Origin: Pseudomonadota bacterium
GTDB taxonomy: Bacteria; Pseudomonadota; Gammaproteobacteria; Burkholderiales; Rhodocyclaceae
Length of the DNA stretch: 64,000 nucleotides
Assembly: GCA_018241725.1 (NCBI GenBank)
Contig: JAFEDI010000093.1
Location: 1-64,000, forward strand
Direction of reading: 5' to 3'
Under the pieces are notes generated by a model that saw only the letters and a list, made by a program, of their open reading frames with translations, ran no database searches and was not told where the DNA came from. Each line of letters starts with the position of its first letter. Position 1 is the stretch's first letter. Below are positions 11,376 through 23,532 of this stretch, piece after piece. The position numbers and the translations under genes were made by a program.

Positions 11376-12605
11376 TCAGAAATTGCGCTCAAACCAAGAC
11401 TTCATCCGCGAAAACACCTGCCCCACATTGCGCGTCTGACGCGCCTGAATACCTCGCCGCTTTTGCGCGGCTCCCTCCATCACCAGGCCCATCGCATTGG
11501 CATAGCGCGGCTCGCAAACCACGTCGGCCAGCGCACCGTCGTATTTCGGATAACCGATCCGTACCGGCATGTGGAAGATCTCCTCACCCAGTTCGACCAT
11601 GCCCTGCATGACGGCTGCGCCACCCGCCAGCACGATGCCGGAGGACAGCAACTCCTCGTAGCCCGAGCGGCGTAGTTCGGCCTGGACCAGTTCATACAGT
11701 TCGCACACGCGCGGCTCGATCACGTCGGCCAGCGCCTGGCGGGACAGCTTGCGCGGCGGACGATCGCCGACTCCTGGCACCTCGATCATCTCGGAGGCAT
11801 CGGCCAGCGTGTGCATCGCCACACCGTGGCGGATTTTGATTTCCTCGGCCTCGGCGGTCGGCGTGCGCAGCGCCATCGCGATGTCGTTTGTGACCTGATC
11901 GCCGGCAATTGGAATCACCGCGGTATGGCGGATCGCACCCTGCGTAAACACGGCCAGGTCGGTGGTACCACCGCCAATATCCACCAGGCACACACCCAGT
12001 TCCTTCTCGTCTTCCGACAGGGTCGCGTAGCTGGAGGCCAGCGGCTGCAGGACCAGATCGAGCACTTCAAGGCCGCAACGGCGCACGCACTTGACGATGT
12101 TCTGGGCCGCCGACACAGCACCGGTGACGATGTGCACCTTCACCTCCAGACGCACGCCGCTCATGCCGATCGGCTCGCGCACGCCGTCCTGGCCATCGAT
12201 GATGAATTCCTGGGTCAGGATGTGCAGGATCTGCTGATCGGCCGGCAGCGGCATCGCGCGGGCAGTCTCGATGACCCGTTCGACGTCGATCGGCGAGACT
12301 TCCTTGTCCTTGATCGCCACCATGCCGTTGGAGTTGAAGCTGCGGATGTGGCTACCGGCGATACCGGTATACACGTCGCGGATTTTGCATTCAGCCATCA
12401 ACTCGACCTCCTGGATAACCCGCGAGATCGCATCGACGGTAGCCTCGATATTCACCACCACACCCTTCTTCAGGCCCGAGGACGGCTGCGTGCCGAGGCC
12501 GATCACGTCCATGCGGCCGTCCGGCTTGAGTTCGGCCACCACGCAGGTGATCTTGGATGTACCGATATCGAGGCCGACGATCAGTTCCTTATATTCCTTG
12601 CTCAT
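11376..12605 (-). CDS. ftsA: Cell division protein FtsA
   Basis: FtsA is the actin-like ATPase that anchors FtsZ to the inner membrane and recruits later divisome proteins. The length of 409 residues is normal. VGLDIGTSKITCVVAE at the N-terminus is phosphate loop 1, LVDIGGGTTDLAVF is phosphate loop 2, and GIVLAGGAAVMQGM is the adenosine motif. The C-terminus ends MKSWFERNF, an amphipathic membrane-targeting helix. The start ATG overlaps the ftsQ stop by 4 nt, so translation is coupled. Confidence 0.97.
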   Translation of the reverse strand: MSKEYKELIVGLDIGTSKITCVVAELKPDGRMDVIGLGTQPSSGLKKGVVVNIEATVDAISRVIQEVELMAECKIRDVYTGIAGSHIRSFNSNGMVAIKDKEVSPIDVERVIETARAMPLPADQQILHILTQEFIIDGQDGVREPIGMSGVRLEVKVHIVTGAVSAAQNIVKCVRRCGLEVLDLVLQPLASSYATLSEDEKELGVCLVDIGGGTTDLAVFTQGAIRHTAVIPIAGDQVTNDIAMALRTPTAEAEEIKIRHGVAMHTLADASEMIEVPGVGDRPPRKLSRQALADVIEPRVCELYELVQAELRRSGYEELLSSGIVLAGGAAVMQGMVELGEEIFHMPVRIGYPKYDGALADVVCEPRYANAMGLVMEGAAQKRRGIQARQTRNVGQVFSRMKSWFERNF

Positions 12606-13477
12606 CGCTTACCTTTGCTTTCTTGCTTGCCCGCCGCCACAGCAGGCGGTATCGGCCGGAGGGCAAAACCACTGGGGTAGCGGAGATCCACTACCGCCAC
12701 ATTCATGTTCACTTGCGCCTTGGCGCGGGGGTAATACTTCACGAAGCGGGCCAGACGCTCGTCGATCGGCGCCTTCGGCTGGTCGTGTCCGAGCTCGATA
12801 GTGAGGCCGTCATCCATCTTCAGCTGCCAGGCCTCCCGGGCCGACAGGGAGACACCGACGAGTTGCTTGCCGAGGGGGCCTAGCTTGCGGGTAAATTCGT
12901 CGAACTTGGTCAACAGCGCCCCGGACGAGCCCTCCGGTCCGCTGAAGATCGGCATGCGCGCATTGCTGGCCGCCGAGAACACTTCACCGTACCGATTCAC
13001 CAGGCGCATGTCACCGGTTTCGCCTACCCTCCAGTAGGCTGATGCAACATGCTCCTCGAGACGCACTTCGATACCGCCCGGCCAGTGCCGGCGCACATCG
13101 GCACGCCGCACCCACGGCAGCTTCTCGAAGGCCCCGCGCACATCATCCAGATCTACCGTGAAGAAATTCCCACGCAAGGACGAACGCGCCGCATATTCCA
13201 GCTGGGCCGTGGTGACCTGGGCCAGCGGCGTCATCACGACCACCTCGCGCAGCGGGTACACCGGCAGGCGCGAAATCGCCGCCACCGCCGCATAGCCGAG
13301 GCCCGCCGCACCGAACACCATCAGCACATCGGAAATGAGATTGAGGAGCTGTGGACGATCCCACAGCCCGTTCCCTCCCGCGTCCCGGGCCGGGCGCGCG
13401 GCGCGCGCGCGCTTCGCAGGGGCAGCCTTGCCTCCCGCTGACGGCGGAACGTTGGAAGTGGTGCGCTGGTCAGCCAA
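12602..13477 (-). CDS. ftsQ: Cell division protein FtsQ
   Basis: FtsQ is a bitopic inner-membrane protein linking early and late divisome proteins through FtsB/FtsL. An Arg/Ala/Pro-rich cytoplasmic tail (about 1-40) precedes one membrane helix (about 50-70). The periplasmic POTRA domain follows ([21 protein letters not shown]), then the FtsQ/DivIB beta domain. I prefer the TTG at 13477, which has GGAG about 6 nt upstream and overlaps the ddl stop by 8 nt. The farther TTG at 13492 would add five residues. The C-terminal [12 protein letters not shown] is typical. Confidence 0.92.
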   Translation of the reverse strand: MADQRTTSNVPPSAGGKAAPAKRARAARPARDAGGNGLWDRPQLLNLISDVLMVFGAAGLGYAAVAAISRLPVYPLREVVVMTPLAQVTTAQLEYAARSSLRGNFFTVDLDDVRGAFEKLPWVRRADVRRHWPGGIEVRLEEHVASAYWRVGETGDMRLVNRYGEVFSAASNARMPIFSGPEGSSGALLTKFDEFTRKLGPLGKQLVGVSLSAREAWQLKMDDGLTIELGHDQPKAPIDERLARFVKYYPRAKAQVNMNVAVVDLRYPSGFALRPIPPAVAAGKQESKGKR

Positions 13478-14396
13478 GACGCGCTCCGGCAAGGATTTCC
13501 AGGCACAGGGCCTCGAAGGACAGACCGGACACGCGGGCCGACATCGGTACCAGCGAGTGGTTGGTCATACCAGGCGCGGTGTTGACCTCAAGCAACGTGA
13601 AACTGCCGTCGTCCCGCAGGATCAGGTCGGCACGGCCCCAGCCACGGCAGCCGAGCACCTGCGCACAACGCACGACGGCCGCCTTGATCTCGGCCTCGAG
13701 GGCCTCGGGCAGACCGCTCGGGCAGAAATACTGGGTGTCGTCGGTGAAGTACTTGTGCTGGTAATCGTAGTTGCCATCCGGCGCGACGATGCGCACCAGC
13801 GGCAGGGCCTGATCGCCGAGGAAGGGCGCGGTCAACTCCTGGCCAGTCACGAACTCCTCCGCCAGCACCAGCGAATCGTACCTGGCCGCCAGTTCCCAGG
13901 CAGCCTTCAGCTGGCCCGCCTCGGTGACCTTGGCGGCACCCATGCTGGAGCCTTCATGCACCGGTTTGACGAAGATCGGCAGGCCAAGCTGAGCCACCAC
14001 CGCATCCCAGTCCGTCCTCTCGTCGAGGATTGCGAAGCGCGGCGTCGGCAGGCCGCTGGCCAGCCACACCAGCTTGGTGCGCCACTTGTCCATGGCGATG
14101 GCGGAGGCCATCACGCCACTGCCGGTATAGGGAATGCCCATCAGTTCGAGGGCGCCCTGCACTGTGCCGTCTTCGCCACCGCGCCCGTGCAGCGCGATGA
14201 AAACACGGTCAAAACCCTCTTCCTTGAGGATGTGCAGATCCCGCTCGGCCGGATCGAAGGCATGGGCATCCACGCCCGCGCCCTGCAGCGCCGCCAGCAC
14301 GGCACCTCCCGACATCAGGGAAATCTCCCGTTCAGCGGACGTCCCGCCCAGCAGGACCGCCACTTTTCCGAATCGACTGCTCACCTCAGTTGCCAC
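13470..14396 (-). CDS. ddl: D-alanine--D-alanine ligase
   Basis: Ddl makes the D-Ala-D-Ala dipeptide that MurF adds to the peptidoglycan precursor. [21 protein letters not shown] starts the ATP-grasp fold, [14 protein letters not shown] is the D-Ala site loop, and [20 protein letters not shown] is the metal-binding end. With the GTG at 14396, which has GGAG upstream within the end of murC, the protein has 308 residues, close to E. coli DdlB. A GTG at 14414 overlapping murC is the alternative. The position between murC and ftsQ is standard. Confidence 0.95.
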   Translation of the reverse strand: MATEVSSRFGKVAVLLGGTSAEREISLMSGGAVLAALQGAGVDAHAFDPAERDLHILKEEGFDRVFIALHGRGGEDGTVQGALELMGIPYTGSGVMASAIAMDKWRTKLVWLASGLPTPRFAILDERTDWDAVVAQLGLPIFVKPVHEGSSMGAAKVTEAGQLKAAWELAARYDSLVLAEEFVTGQELTAPFLGDQALPLVRIVAPDGNYDYQHKYFTDDTQYFCPSGLPEALEAEIKAAVVRCAQVLGCRGWGRADLILRDDGSFTLLEVNTAPGMTNHSLVPMSARVSGLSFEALCLEILAGARLG

Positions 14397-14400
14397 CTTA

Positions 14401-15795
<1,395 letters not shown>

Positions 15796-15804
15796 GTTCT
15801 TCCT

Positions 15805-16863
15805 TTAGCCGGCGAGACCGGCGCAGACGTCCGCCACACGGGCCGTCGCTTCCGGCTTGGCACACCCGCGGGCCTTGTCGGCCATCGTCAGCAGGCGCTC
15901 GCGATCCATCTCCTGCAGCAGCGCGGCCAGGCGCTGCGGCGTCAGTTCGGTTTGCGGCAACAGCACCGCCGCGCCGGCATCGGCGAGGAAGCGGGCATTG
16001 CCGGTCTGGTGGTCGTCCACCGCGTGGGGGAAGGGTACAAGCACGCTGGCCACACCGACGGCGGCCAGCTCAGCGACGGTCAGCGCGCCGGAACGGCAGA
16101 TCACGAGATCGGCCTTGGCATAGCGCGCCGCCATATCATCGATGAAGGGCAGCAACTCGCCTTCCACACCAGCGGCCTGATAGGCCGCGCGCAGCGCATC
16201 GATCTGCCTGGCGCCGGCTTGGTGAGTGACCAACGGCCGTTGCTCCGGAGCCAGCAGAGCCAATGCCCTCGGCATCGCGTCATTAAGAGCCGCTGCGCCG
16301 AGACTGCCGCCAACCACCAGCACCCGCAGCGGACCGCTTCGGCCGGCAAAGCGCTCGGCTGGCAGTGCTACCGCGGTGATCTCGGCACGCACCGGATTAC
16401 CGGCCCATTCACCCTTCTTCAGCACGCCCGGAAAACCGGTCACCACCTTGTCGGCCACGCCGGCCAGCACGCGGTTGGCCAGGCCGGCGACGGAATTCTG
16501 CTCATGCACCACCACCGGGCGGCCGAGCAGCGCTGCCATCATGCCGCCAGGGAAAGTCACGTAGCCGCCCATGCCGAGCACCACATCCGGCTTGACGCGA
16601 CGGATCTGGCCGAGAGCCTGTGCGAAGCCGCGCAGCAGGTTGAACGGCAGCAGCAGCTTGCGCAGCACACCCTTGCCGCGCAGCGCCGAGAAACGCACCC
16701 AGGCCATGTCGTAGCCGCTGGCCGGCACGATGCGCGCTTCCATGCCCTCCGGGTTGCCCATCCACACCACCTTCCAGCCGCGCGCGCGCAAGGCGTCGGC
16801 AACGGCAAGGCCGGGGTAGATGTGGCCGCCGGTACCGCCGGCCATAACCAACAGCGTCGGCAT
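15805..16863 (-). CDS. murG: UDP-GlcNAc:lipid I N-acetylglucosaminyltransferase (MurG)
   Basis: MurG is the peripheral membrane GT-B enzyme that converts lipid I to lipid II. The true start is the ATG at 16863, giving 352 residues beginning [20 protein letters not shown] with the first glycine loop. The open frame upstream is only a shadow of fts[16 protein letters not shown] and the C-terminal [14 protein letters not shown] nucleotide-binding loop are present. The start overlaps the ftsW stop by one base (TGATG), so translation is coupled. Confidence 0.97.
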   Translation of the reverse strand: MPTLLVMAGGTGGHIYPGLAVADALRARGWKVVWMGNPEGMEARIVPASGYDMAWVRFSALRGKGVLRKLLLPFNLLRGFAQALGQIRRVKPDVVLGMGGYVTFPGGMMAALLGRPVVVHEQNSVAGLANRVLAGVADKVVTGFPGVLKKGEWAGNPVRAEITAVALPAERFAGRSGPLRVLVVGGSLGAAALNDAMPRALALLAPEQRPLVTHQAGARQIDALRAAYQAAGVEGELLPFIDDMAARYAKADLVICRSGALTVAELAAVGVASVLVPFPHAVDDHQTGNARFLADAGAAVLLPQTELTPQRLAALLQEMDRERLLTMADKARGCAKPEATARVADVCAGLAG

Positions 16864-18098
16864 CAGGCCTTGCCTCCACGCATGATCTGGCGGTTTTCCC
16901 AGTCGATCCGCAGCAGGATCGCGATGGCCACGCAATTGGCGAGAATACCGGAGCCGCCGAAGCTCATCATCGGCAGGGTCAGCCCCTTGGTAGGCAGCAG
17001 GCCCATGTTCACGCCCATATTGATGAAGGACTGCACACCGAACCAGATGGCGATCCCCTGGGCCACCAGCGCCGCGTAATTGCGCTCCAGCACCACAGCC
17101 TGACGGCCGATCGCGAAAGCGCGCTGGATCAGGATCGCGAACAACACGATCACCGTCACCACGCCGACGAAGCCAAGTTCCTCGGCGATCACCGCCAGCA
17201 GGAAGTCGGTATGGGCTTCCGGCAGGTAAAACAGTTTCTCGATACTGCCGCCGAGGCCGACACCGAACCATTCGCCGCGGCCGAAGGCGATCAGCGCATG
17301 GGACAGCTGGTAACCCTTGCCGTAGGCATCCTGCCAGGGGTCCATGAAACCGAGGATGCGCTGGCGACGATATTCGGAGAAGGTGATCAGTAGCACGAAA
17401 CCCACCGCCGCCACCACAGCCAGCAGCGCGAACAGACGGACGTTGATGCCGCCCAGAAAGAGTACGCCGAAGGCGATCGCGGTGATCACGACGAAGGCGC
17501 CGAAGTCCGGCTCCTTCAGCAACAGGAAGCCGACGAACAGGATCACCCCGGCCATTGGCAGGAAGCCCTGCTTGAAGCTGCCCATCAACGGCAGCTTGCG
17601 GGCCGTGTAATCCGCCGCATAAAGGGCGGCGAACAGCTTCATCAACTCGGATGGCTGCAGATTAACGACCCCCAGCGGCAACCAGCGCCGGGCACCGTTC
17701 ACATCCCTCCCCACGTGAGGAACCAGCACGATCAGCAGCAACACCACGCCGGCGATGAAGAGCAATGGCGCCATCTCCTGCCAGGCGCGCATCGGGATCT
17801 GGAAGACCATCACACCGGCGATCAGGCCAATCGTCAGGAAGACCGCATGGCGGATCAGGAAATAGGCCGGCTGGTGACCGAACATGCGACTGCCTTCAGC
17901 AGTCGCGATGGACGCCGAGAACACCATCACCAAGCCCATAAGCAGCAGCGCCGCCGACGACCAGATCAGCGCCGGATCGAGCTCTCGCGGCTGGCCGAGC
18001 GGACGCATCAGGCGATGGACCGCGCGGCCGGTCACCAGTGAACCGTTGTCGCCGGCATGACGGGCCCAGAAATCGGACAGGCGGGCAGCGAGTTTCAT
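16863..18098 (-). CDS. ftsW: Lipid II polymerase FtsW (SEDS family)
   Basis: FtsW is the septal peptidoglycan glycosyltransferase that works with FtsI. At 411 residues with about ten hydrophobic segments it fits the family. The cytoplasmic N-terminal tail is longer than in E. coli (about 45 residues before the first helix). [20 protein letters not shown] and the C-terminal [16 protein letters not shown] are SEDS signatures. The start overlaps the murD stop by 4 nt. Confidence 0.97.
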   Translation of the reverse strand: MKLAARLSDFWARHAGDNGSLVTGRAVHRLMRPLGQPRELDPALIWSSAALLLMGLVMVFSASIATAEGSRMFGHQPAYFLIRHAVFLTIGLIAGVMVFQIPMRAWQEMAPLLFIAGVVLLLIVLVPHVGRDVNGARRWLPLGVVNLQPSELMKLFAALYAADYTARKLPLMGSFKQGFLPMAGVILFVGFLLLKEPDFGAFVVITAIAFGVLFLGGINVRLFALLAVVAAVGFVLLITFSEYRRQRILGFMDPWQDAYGKGYQLSHALIAFGRGEWFGVGLGGSIEKLFYLPEAHTDFLLAVIAEELGFVGVVTVIVLFAILIQRAFAIGRQAVVLERNYAALVAQGIAIWFGVQSFINMGVNMGLLPTKGLTLPMMSFGGSGILANCVAIAILLRIDWENRQIMRGGKA

Positions 18099-19486
18099 AC
18101 GGCACGCACTCCGGGCAGACGTTTCACCGCGTCAATGAAAACCTGGGCGCGATGGGCATAGTTGCGGAACATGTCGAGGCTGGCACAGGCGGGCGACAGG
18201 AGCACCACGTCGCCGGTTTCGGCGCGGGCATCGGCTTCCAGCACCGCCGCATCCATGTCGGCAGCGTGGATCAACGGCACGCCGCAACCGACCACAGCGG
18301 CCTCGATGGTCCGCGCGTCGCGGCCGATCAACACAACGGCGCGGGCGTAGCGGCTGAAGGCGTCCTTCAGCGGGGAGAAGTCCTGGCCCTTGCCATCGCC
18401 GCCGACGATCAGCACCACCTTGCGGCGCAGCCCTTCCAGCGCAGCAACCGTCGCGCCCACGTTGGTGCCCTTGGAGTCGTCGTAATAGGTCACGCCATCG
18501 CTACGCTCGGCAACCTGCTCGACGCGGTGCGGCAGACCACGAAAAGCCTTCAGCGCCGCCACCAGGGCCGGCCGCGGCAGGCCGGCGGCCTCGCACAAGG
18601 CCAGCGCGGCCAGCGCGTTGGCAACGTTGTGGCTGCCGGCCAGCTTCAGTTCGGAGCGCGCCAGCAGGCGCTCGGCTCCACGCACCAGCCATTCGCCGTC
18701 GGCAGCCTGCACCATACCGAAATCATCGGCACCGGCCGGCGCATCGACGCCGAAAGTGAACACGCGTCGCCCTGGCAAGGCCATCGCCGCAACGCGGGCA
18801 TCTTCCCGGTTCAGGACCTGCACGCCATTTCCCCGAAAGACTGCGGCCTTGGTGGAGGCGTAGTCGTCCAGCCCGTCATATCGGTCCAGGTGATCGTCAG
18901 TAACGTTGAGCACCGTGGCCGAAACGGCTTCGAGCGCCGGCGAGGTTTCCAGCTGGAAACTCGACAGTTCCAGTACCCACACTGTAGGCAACGCCTGACC
19001 GGCGGCCTGACGACCCATCAATACATCCAGCGCCGCCGGGCTAATATTGCCGGCAACCACGCCATCCACACCGCAGGCCCGCACCATCTCGCCGGCCAGC
19101 GTGGTCGTGGTTGTCTTGCCGTTGGTGCCAGTAATGGCAACGATCTTCGTCTGCTCACGCACGCCGAGGGTCTCGAGGGCCTGAACCAGCAGATCCATTT
19201 CGCCGACGACCGGGATGCCGCGCTGGCGGGCTATTTGCACAAGGGGCTGGCGCGGGTCAATACCCGGGCTGATCGCGATGCGGTCCACTCCGTTGAGCAG
19301 AGTCAGTTCGAACGGACCGGTGACGACCTCCGCCGCCGGCACATCGCCACGCAGGCGATCCGCACCAGGCGGCTGCTGACGGGAATCCGCCACCCGCAGC
19401 GCCGCGCCCTGCCCGGCCAGCCAGCGGGCCATCGCCAGGCCGGATTCGCCAAGGCCGAGAACGAGGGTGAGTTGGGCAGTGCTCAT
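18095..19486 (-). CDS. murD: UDP-N-acetylmuramoyl-L-alanine--D-glutamate ligase (MurD)
   Basis: MurD adds D-Glu to UDP-MurNAc-L-Ala. The 463-residue protein has the N-terminal [20 protein letters not shown] dinucleotide-like fold, the ATP loop [18 protein letters not shown] and the C-terminal [17 protein letters not shown] signature. It lies 6 nt after mraY and overlaps ftsW by 4 nt. Confidence 0.97.
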   Translation of the reverse strand: MSTAQLTLVLGLGESGLAMARWLAGQGAALRVADSRQQPPGADRLRGDVPAAEVVTGPFELTLLNGVDRIAISPGIDPRQPLVQIARQRGIPVVGEMDLLVQALETLGVREQTKIVAITGTNGKTTTTTLAGEMVRACGVDGVVAGNISPAALDVLMGRQAAGQALPTVWVLELSSFQLETSPALEAVSATVLNVTDDHLDRYDGLDDYASTKAAVFRGNGVQVLNREDARVAAMALPGRRVFTFGVDAPAGADDFGMVQAADGEWLVRGAERLLARSELKLAGSHNVANALAALALCEAAGLPRPALVAALKAFRGLPHRVEQVAERSDGVTYYDDSKGTNVGATVAALEGLRRKVVLIVGGDGKGQDFSPLKDAFSRYARAVVLIGRDARTIEAAVVGCGVPLIHAADMDAAVLEADARAETGDVVLLSPACASLDMFRNYAHRAQVFIDAVKRLPGVRAV

Positions 19487-19492
19487 GTCGGC

Positions 19493-20581
19493 TTACCGCA
19501 GCTTGAGGGAGGACAGACCGAACAGCACGAGCATGATCGTGATGATCCAGAAACGCACGACTACCTGGGTTTCCTTCCAGCCACCGAGCTCGTAGTGATG
19601 GTGCAGCGGCGCCATACGGAAGATGCGCTTACCACCGGAGTACTTGAAGTACAGCACCTGCACCATCACCGACATGGCTTCGGCGACGAACAGGCCACCC
19701 ATGATGAACAGTACGATCTCCTGGCGGACGATAACCGCGATGGTACCCATCGCCGCACCAAGGGCCAGCGCGCCGACGTCGCCCATGAAGACCTCCGCCG
19801 GGTAGGCGTTGAACCACAGGAAACCCAGGCCGGCCCCGGCGATCGCACCACAGATGACTGCCAGCTCACCGGCACCCGGGATATAGGGCACCCCAAGATA
19901 CTTGGAGAAGCCCATGTGGCCGGCGACATAGGCGAAGATCGCCAGCGCCGAACTGACCATCACGGTCGGCATGATAGCCAGGCCGTCGAGGCCGTCGGTG
20001 AGGTTCACCGAGTGGCTGGTGCCATTGATGACGAAGTAGCTCAGGATGACGAAGCCGATCACGCCGAGCGGATAGGCGACGGTCTTGAAGAAGGGCACGA
20101 TCAGTTCTATCTGGGCCGGCAGCGTAGCCGTCAGGCCGAGGAACATGGCCGCTGCCAGTGCGATGGCGGAAGTCCACAAGTATTTCCAGCGGCTAGCCAA
20201 CCCCTTCGGGTCGCGATAGACCACCTTGCGCCAGTCGTCGACCCAGCCCACGGCACCGAAGCCAAGGGTCACGAAGAGCACCACCCACACGTATTTGTTA
20301 CGCAGGTCGCCCCACAGCAGCGTCGTGATGGCGATCGCGATCAGGATCAGCGCACCGCCCATGGTCGGCGTACCGGCCTTGGTCAGATGGGACTTGGGGC
20401 CATCGTCACGCACTGCCTGGCCGATTTTTTTAGCGGCCAGCCAGCGGATCACCGGCGGGCCGAAGACGAGCGACAACACCAGTGCCGTACCGGCAGCCAG
20501 CACCGTGCGCAGCGTGATATAGCCGAACACGTTGAAAAAACGGGCGTCCTTGCCCAACAACAGGGCCAGTTCAAGCAGCAT
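19493..20581 (-). CDS. mraY: Phospho-N-acetylmuramoyl-pentapeptide transferase (MraY)
   Basis: MraY makes lipid I by moving phospho-MurNAc-pentapeptide to undecaprenyl phosphate in the inner membrane. The 362-residue protein has ten predicted membrane helices. Catalytic motifs are seen: GWVDDWRKV (acidic pair), [11 protein letters not shown] and the MAPLHHHYE loop. The gap to murF is 60 nt and carries no gene. Confidence 0.98.
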   Translation of the reverse strand: MLLELALLLGKDARFFNVFGYITLRTVLAAGTALVLSLVFGPPVIRWLAAKKIGQAVRDDGPKSHLTKAGTPTMGGALILIAIAITTLLWGDLRNKYVWVVLFVTLGFGAVGWVDDWRKVVYRDPKGLASRWKYLWTSAIALAAAMFLGLTATLPAQIELIVPFFKTVAYPLGVIGFVILSYFVINGTSHSVNLTDGLDGLAIMPTVMVSSALAIFAYVAGHMGFSKYLGVPYIPGAGELAVICGAIAGAGLGFLWFNAYPAEVFMGDVGALALGAAMGTIAVIVRQEIVLFIMGGLFVAEAMSVMVQVLYFKYSGGKRIFRMAPLHHHYELGGWKETQVVVRFWIITIMLVLFGLSSLKLR

Positions 20582-20641
20582 GACAGGCCTCCCCGCCTAC
20601 GAAGGAAACCCGACTGCCCACCCTTGTACTGCAACAAATCA

Positions 20642-22018
20642 TCAAACCTTCTCCGCGATGGCGCTCACGACCCGCTCCATCTTCATGAAGCGGGAACCTT
20701 TCACGAGCACCACCGTATCTGCATTGAGCTCCTGCTTCAGCGCCGCGACCAGTTCGTCGAGCTTGCTGAAATGGAAACCGCCTTCGCCGAAATTGCGTGC
20801 CGCAATCTCGCTCATCTCACCCAGACCGAACAGGAAATCGACACCTTCGCTCTTCGCGTAGCCGCCGATCTCGTCGTGGTACTGGAAACTCTGCTCGCCT
20901 ATCTCCCCCATGTCGCCGATCACCAGGATCTTGCGGCCCGGGGTTGCGGCCAGCACTGCGATGCCGGCACGCATCGAGTCGGGGTTGGCGTTATAGCTGT
21001 CGTCGATGACCACAGCGCCGTTGAGGCCCTTGCACAGGTGCAGACGTCCCGGCGTACCCGTGAATCCACCCAGCCCACCGGCCACCGCGTCGAGGGTCAC
21101 CCCCGCCGCCAGACAGGCTGCTGCCGCCGCCAGTGCATTGCGCACGTTATGCTCGCCCGGCACCTGCAACCGGAACCGGACTTCGCCCTGGGGGGCATTC
21201 AGCACGACATCGCTGGCAAAACCGTGACAGGTGCTGCGCGCGGTGACATCGGCGGCCGCCTTCAGACCGAAGGTAAGCGTCCGGCGCCCTTCGTTGAGGC
21301 CCTGCCAGAAGCCCGCGAAGGCGTCGTCGGCATTAATCACCGCAACACCGTCCGACGCCAGGCCGTTGTAGATCGCCCCCTTTTCGCGGGCGACCTCCTT
21401 GAGGTTGCCCATGCCCTCCAAGTGCGCACGCTGGGCATTGTTCACCAGCGCCACGGTCGGCCGGGCCAGATGGGTCAGGTAGTCGATCTCGCCCGGATGG
21501 TTCATACCCATCTCGATGACAGCTGCCCGGTGGTTACCCGACAGGCGCAGCAGCATCAGCGGGAGACCGATATCGTTGTTGAGGTTGCCCTTGGTGGCCA
21601 GTACTGCCAGGTCGGGGTCGAAACCGTCGCGACGCGTCTGCTCGCGCAGGATCGCCGCACACATTTCCTTGACGGTGGTCTTGCCGTTGCTGCCGGTCAC
21701 GCCGATCAGCGGCAATTCGAAACGGCTGCGCCAGCTCGCAGCCAGGCGGCCGAGCCCCAGGCGCGTGTCGTCGACGATCACCAGCGGCAGCGGTACCGGG
21801 TTGGCCGCCGCCCAAGCGCGGTCCACCATAGCTGCCGCCGCCCCTTGCGCTGCCACCGCGGACACGAAGGCGTGTGCATCGAAGCGCTCGCCGCGCAGGG
21901 CTACGAATAGCTGCCCCGGCTGGATTGCACGGGAATCGGTGCTCACGGACGAAAAAACGGCATTCCCACCCACCGCCGTACCCGCCGTAGCCAGCGCGGC
22001 TTCCTGGATATCCATCAC
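20642..22018 (-). CDS. murF: UDP-MurNAc-tripeptide--D-Ala-D-Ala ligase (MurF)
   Basis: MurF completes the UDP-MurNAc-pentapeptide. The 458-residue protein shows STDSRAIQPGQLFVALRGERFDAH at its N-terminus, the ATP loop GVTGSNGKTTVKEMCAAIL and the C-terminal VIDDSYNANPDSMRAGI. The start ATG overlaps the murE stop by 4 nt, so it is coupled to murE. Confidence 0.97.
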   Translation of the reverse strand: MMDIQEAALATAGTAVGGNAVFSSVSTDSRAIQPGQLFVALRGERFDAHAFVSAVAAQGAAAAMVDRAWAAANPVPLPLVIVDDTRLGLGRLAASWRSRFELPLIGVTGSNGKTTVKEMCAAILREQTRRDGFDPDLAVLATKGNLNNDIGLPLMLLRLSGNHRAAVIEMGMNHPGEIDYLTHLARPTVALVNNAQRAHLEGMGNLKEVAREKGAIYNGLASDGVAVINADDAFAGFWQGLNEGRRTLTFGLKAAADVTARSTCHGFASDVVLNAPQGEVRFRLQVPGEHNVRNALAAAAACLAAGVTLDAVAGGLGGFTGTPGRLHLCKGLNGAVVIDDSYNANPDSMRAGIAVLAATPGRKILVIGDMGEIGEQSFQYHDEIGGYAKSEGVDFLFGLGEMSEIAARNFGEGGFHFSKLDELVAALKQELNADTVVLVKGSRFMKMERVVSAIAEKV

Positions 22019-23532
22019 AACAGATCTCCCTGAGCATCGTTCCAGGCTTGCAACGCGCCCCGGGCCTGCTCCACGTCGGAGAATGGGTAACGCACACCCT
22101 TGATTTCCTGATAAGGCTCATGCCCCTTGCCGGCCACTACGATCACGTCGTCGGCAGCGGCGGACAGGATGGCCTTGCGGATCGCCTCGGCGCGATCAGG
22201 AATGATCTCCACCTGAGGGCCGCTCGCAGCCACTGCGATCTGTTGCAGGATCGCCAACGGATCCTCGCTGCGCGGATTATCGCTGGTCAGTACGACCCGG
22301 TCGGCGAGGCGTGCCGCCAGTTCGCCCATGATCGGCCGTTTGCCGGGATCGCGGTCGCCGCCGCAGCCGAACACGCAAGTCATGCGCCCGTTGCGTGCGG
22401 TAACAGTCGCGCGCACGGCGGTCAGCACCTGCTCCAACGCATCCGGCGAGTGGGCGTAGTCCACCACCACCAACGGATCGCACACGCCGCCCAGAGTCTG
22501 CATACGCCCCTGCGGCGGCGTCAGGCCTTCGGCCACCGAAGCCGCATCGTCGAGCGTGAAACCGGACGCCATCAGCGTACCGATGACCGCCAGCAGGTTG
22601 GAGACGTTGAATTGTCCGACCAGATTCGGATACAGATCGGCAGACTCGTTGCCGCAGCGCGCGGTGAAACGCATGCCGGCGGCCGTCGTGGTGAGCTTGT
22701 CGGCGATCAACACGCGATTGACCGGGGCCGCGTCGGCATTGCTGGCGATGAGGGTGTAACCGATCACCTCCAGCCCGTGCCCGGCCAGGCGACGGGCTTG
22801 CTCCATGCCGAAACGGTCGTCCAGGTTGAGCACCACCGAGCGCAGCCCGGGCATGTCAAACAGGCGAGCCTTGGCGGCGGCATAGTTTTCCATGCTGCCG
22901 TGGTAGTCGAGATGATCACGGGTCAGATTGGTGAACACCGCCACATCAAAGCGCAGCCCGTTGAGACGCCCTTGGTCGAGCCCGATAGAGGACACCTCCA
23001 TGGCCACGGCCTGGGCATCGGCTGCTCGAAACTCGGCAAGCGTACGATGCAGAGTCAGACTGTCCGGCGTAGTGTTGAGGCTGGCCGACAGCGCACCGGG
23101 AAAGCCGATGCCCAATGTCCCGACCACTCCACACTTGCGGCCGAGGGCCGCAAAGGCACGGGTCAACCACTGGCTCACGGAGGTCTTGCCATTGGTGCCG
23201 GTCACACCGACCAGCCACAAGGCTTCCGACGGGCGTCCGAAAACTTCATCGGCCAGATAACCGGACAGCGTCGCGAGGCCGTCCACTGCCAGATTGGCAA
23301 GCTTCAGGTCGACATCCCAGACGTAGCCATTGCGCTCCCACAATACAGCCGCAGCGCCTGCATTGACGGCATCCTTGATGAAGCGCCGCCCGTCCACCCG
23401 ATGCCCGGGATGGGCCAGGAAGACATCACCCGGACGCACCTGGCGTGAATCGACACACAAGCGCGACACGGCCACACCAGCCTTGGCCAAGGCATCGAGA
23501 ATGGCGCGCGCCTTCTGCTGAGGCAACTGCAT
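22015..23532 (-). CDS. murE: UDP-MurNAc-L-Ala-D-Glu--meso-diaminopimelate ligase (MurE)
   Basis: MurE adds the third residue of the stem peptide. The 505-residue protein has the ATP loop GVTGTNGKTSVSQWL at about residue 112. The DNPRSEDP motif, which selects meso-diaminopimelate over lysine, confirms Gram-negative type peptidoglycan. The start ATG abuts the ftsI stop with no spacer. Confidence 0.97.
   Translation of the reverse strand: MQLPQQKARAILDALAKAGVAVSRLCVDSRQVRPGDVFLAHPGHRVDGRRFIKDAVNAGAAAVLWERNGYVWDVDLKLANLAVDGLATLSGYLADEVFGRPSEALWLVGVTGTNGKTSVSQWLTRAFAALGRKCGVVGTLGIGFPGALSASLNTTPDSLTLHRTLAEFRAADAQAVAMEVSSIGLDQGRLNGLRFDVAVFTNLTRDHLDYHGSMENYAAAKARLFDMPGLRSVVLNLDDRFGMEQARRLAGHGLEVIGYTLIASNADAAPVNRVLIADKLTTTAAGMRFTARCGNESADLYPNLVGQFNVSNLLAVIGTLMASGFTLDDAASVAEGLTPPQGRMQTLGGVCDPLVVVDYAHSPDALEQVLTAVRATVTARNGRMTCVFGCGGDRDPGKRPIMGELAARLADRVVLTSDNPRSEDPLAILQQIAVAASGPQVEIIPDRAEAIRKAILSAAADDVIVVAGKGHEPYQEIKGVRYPFSDVEQARGALQAWNDAQGDLL

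Noticed and set aside
18038-21910. An open frame of 1290 codons on the plus strand
   Set aside because: It runs antisense to murD, mraY and murF, each with complete catalytic motifs. Its His/Gln/Arg-rich composition is typical of a shadow frame.
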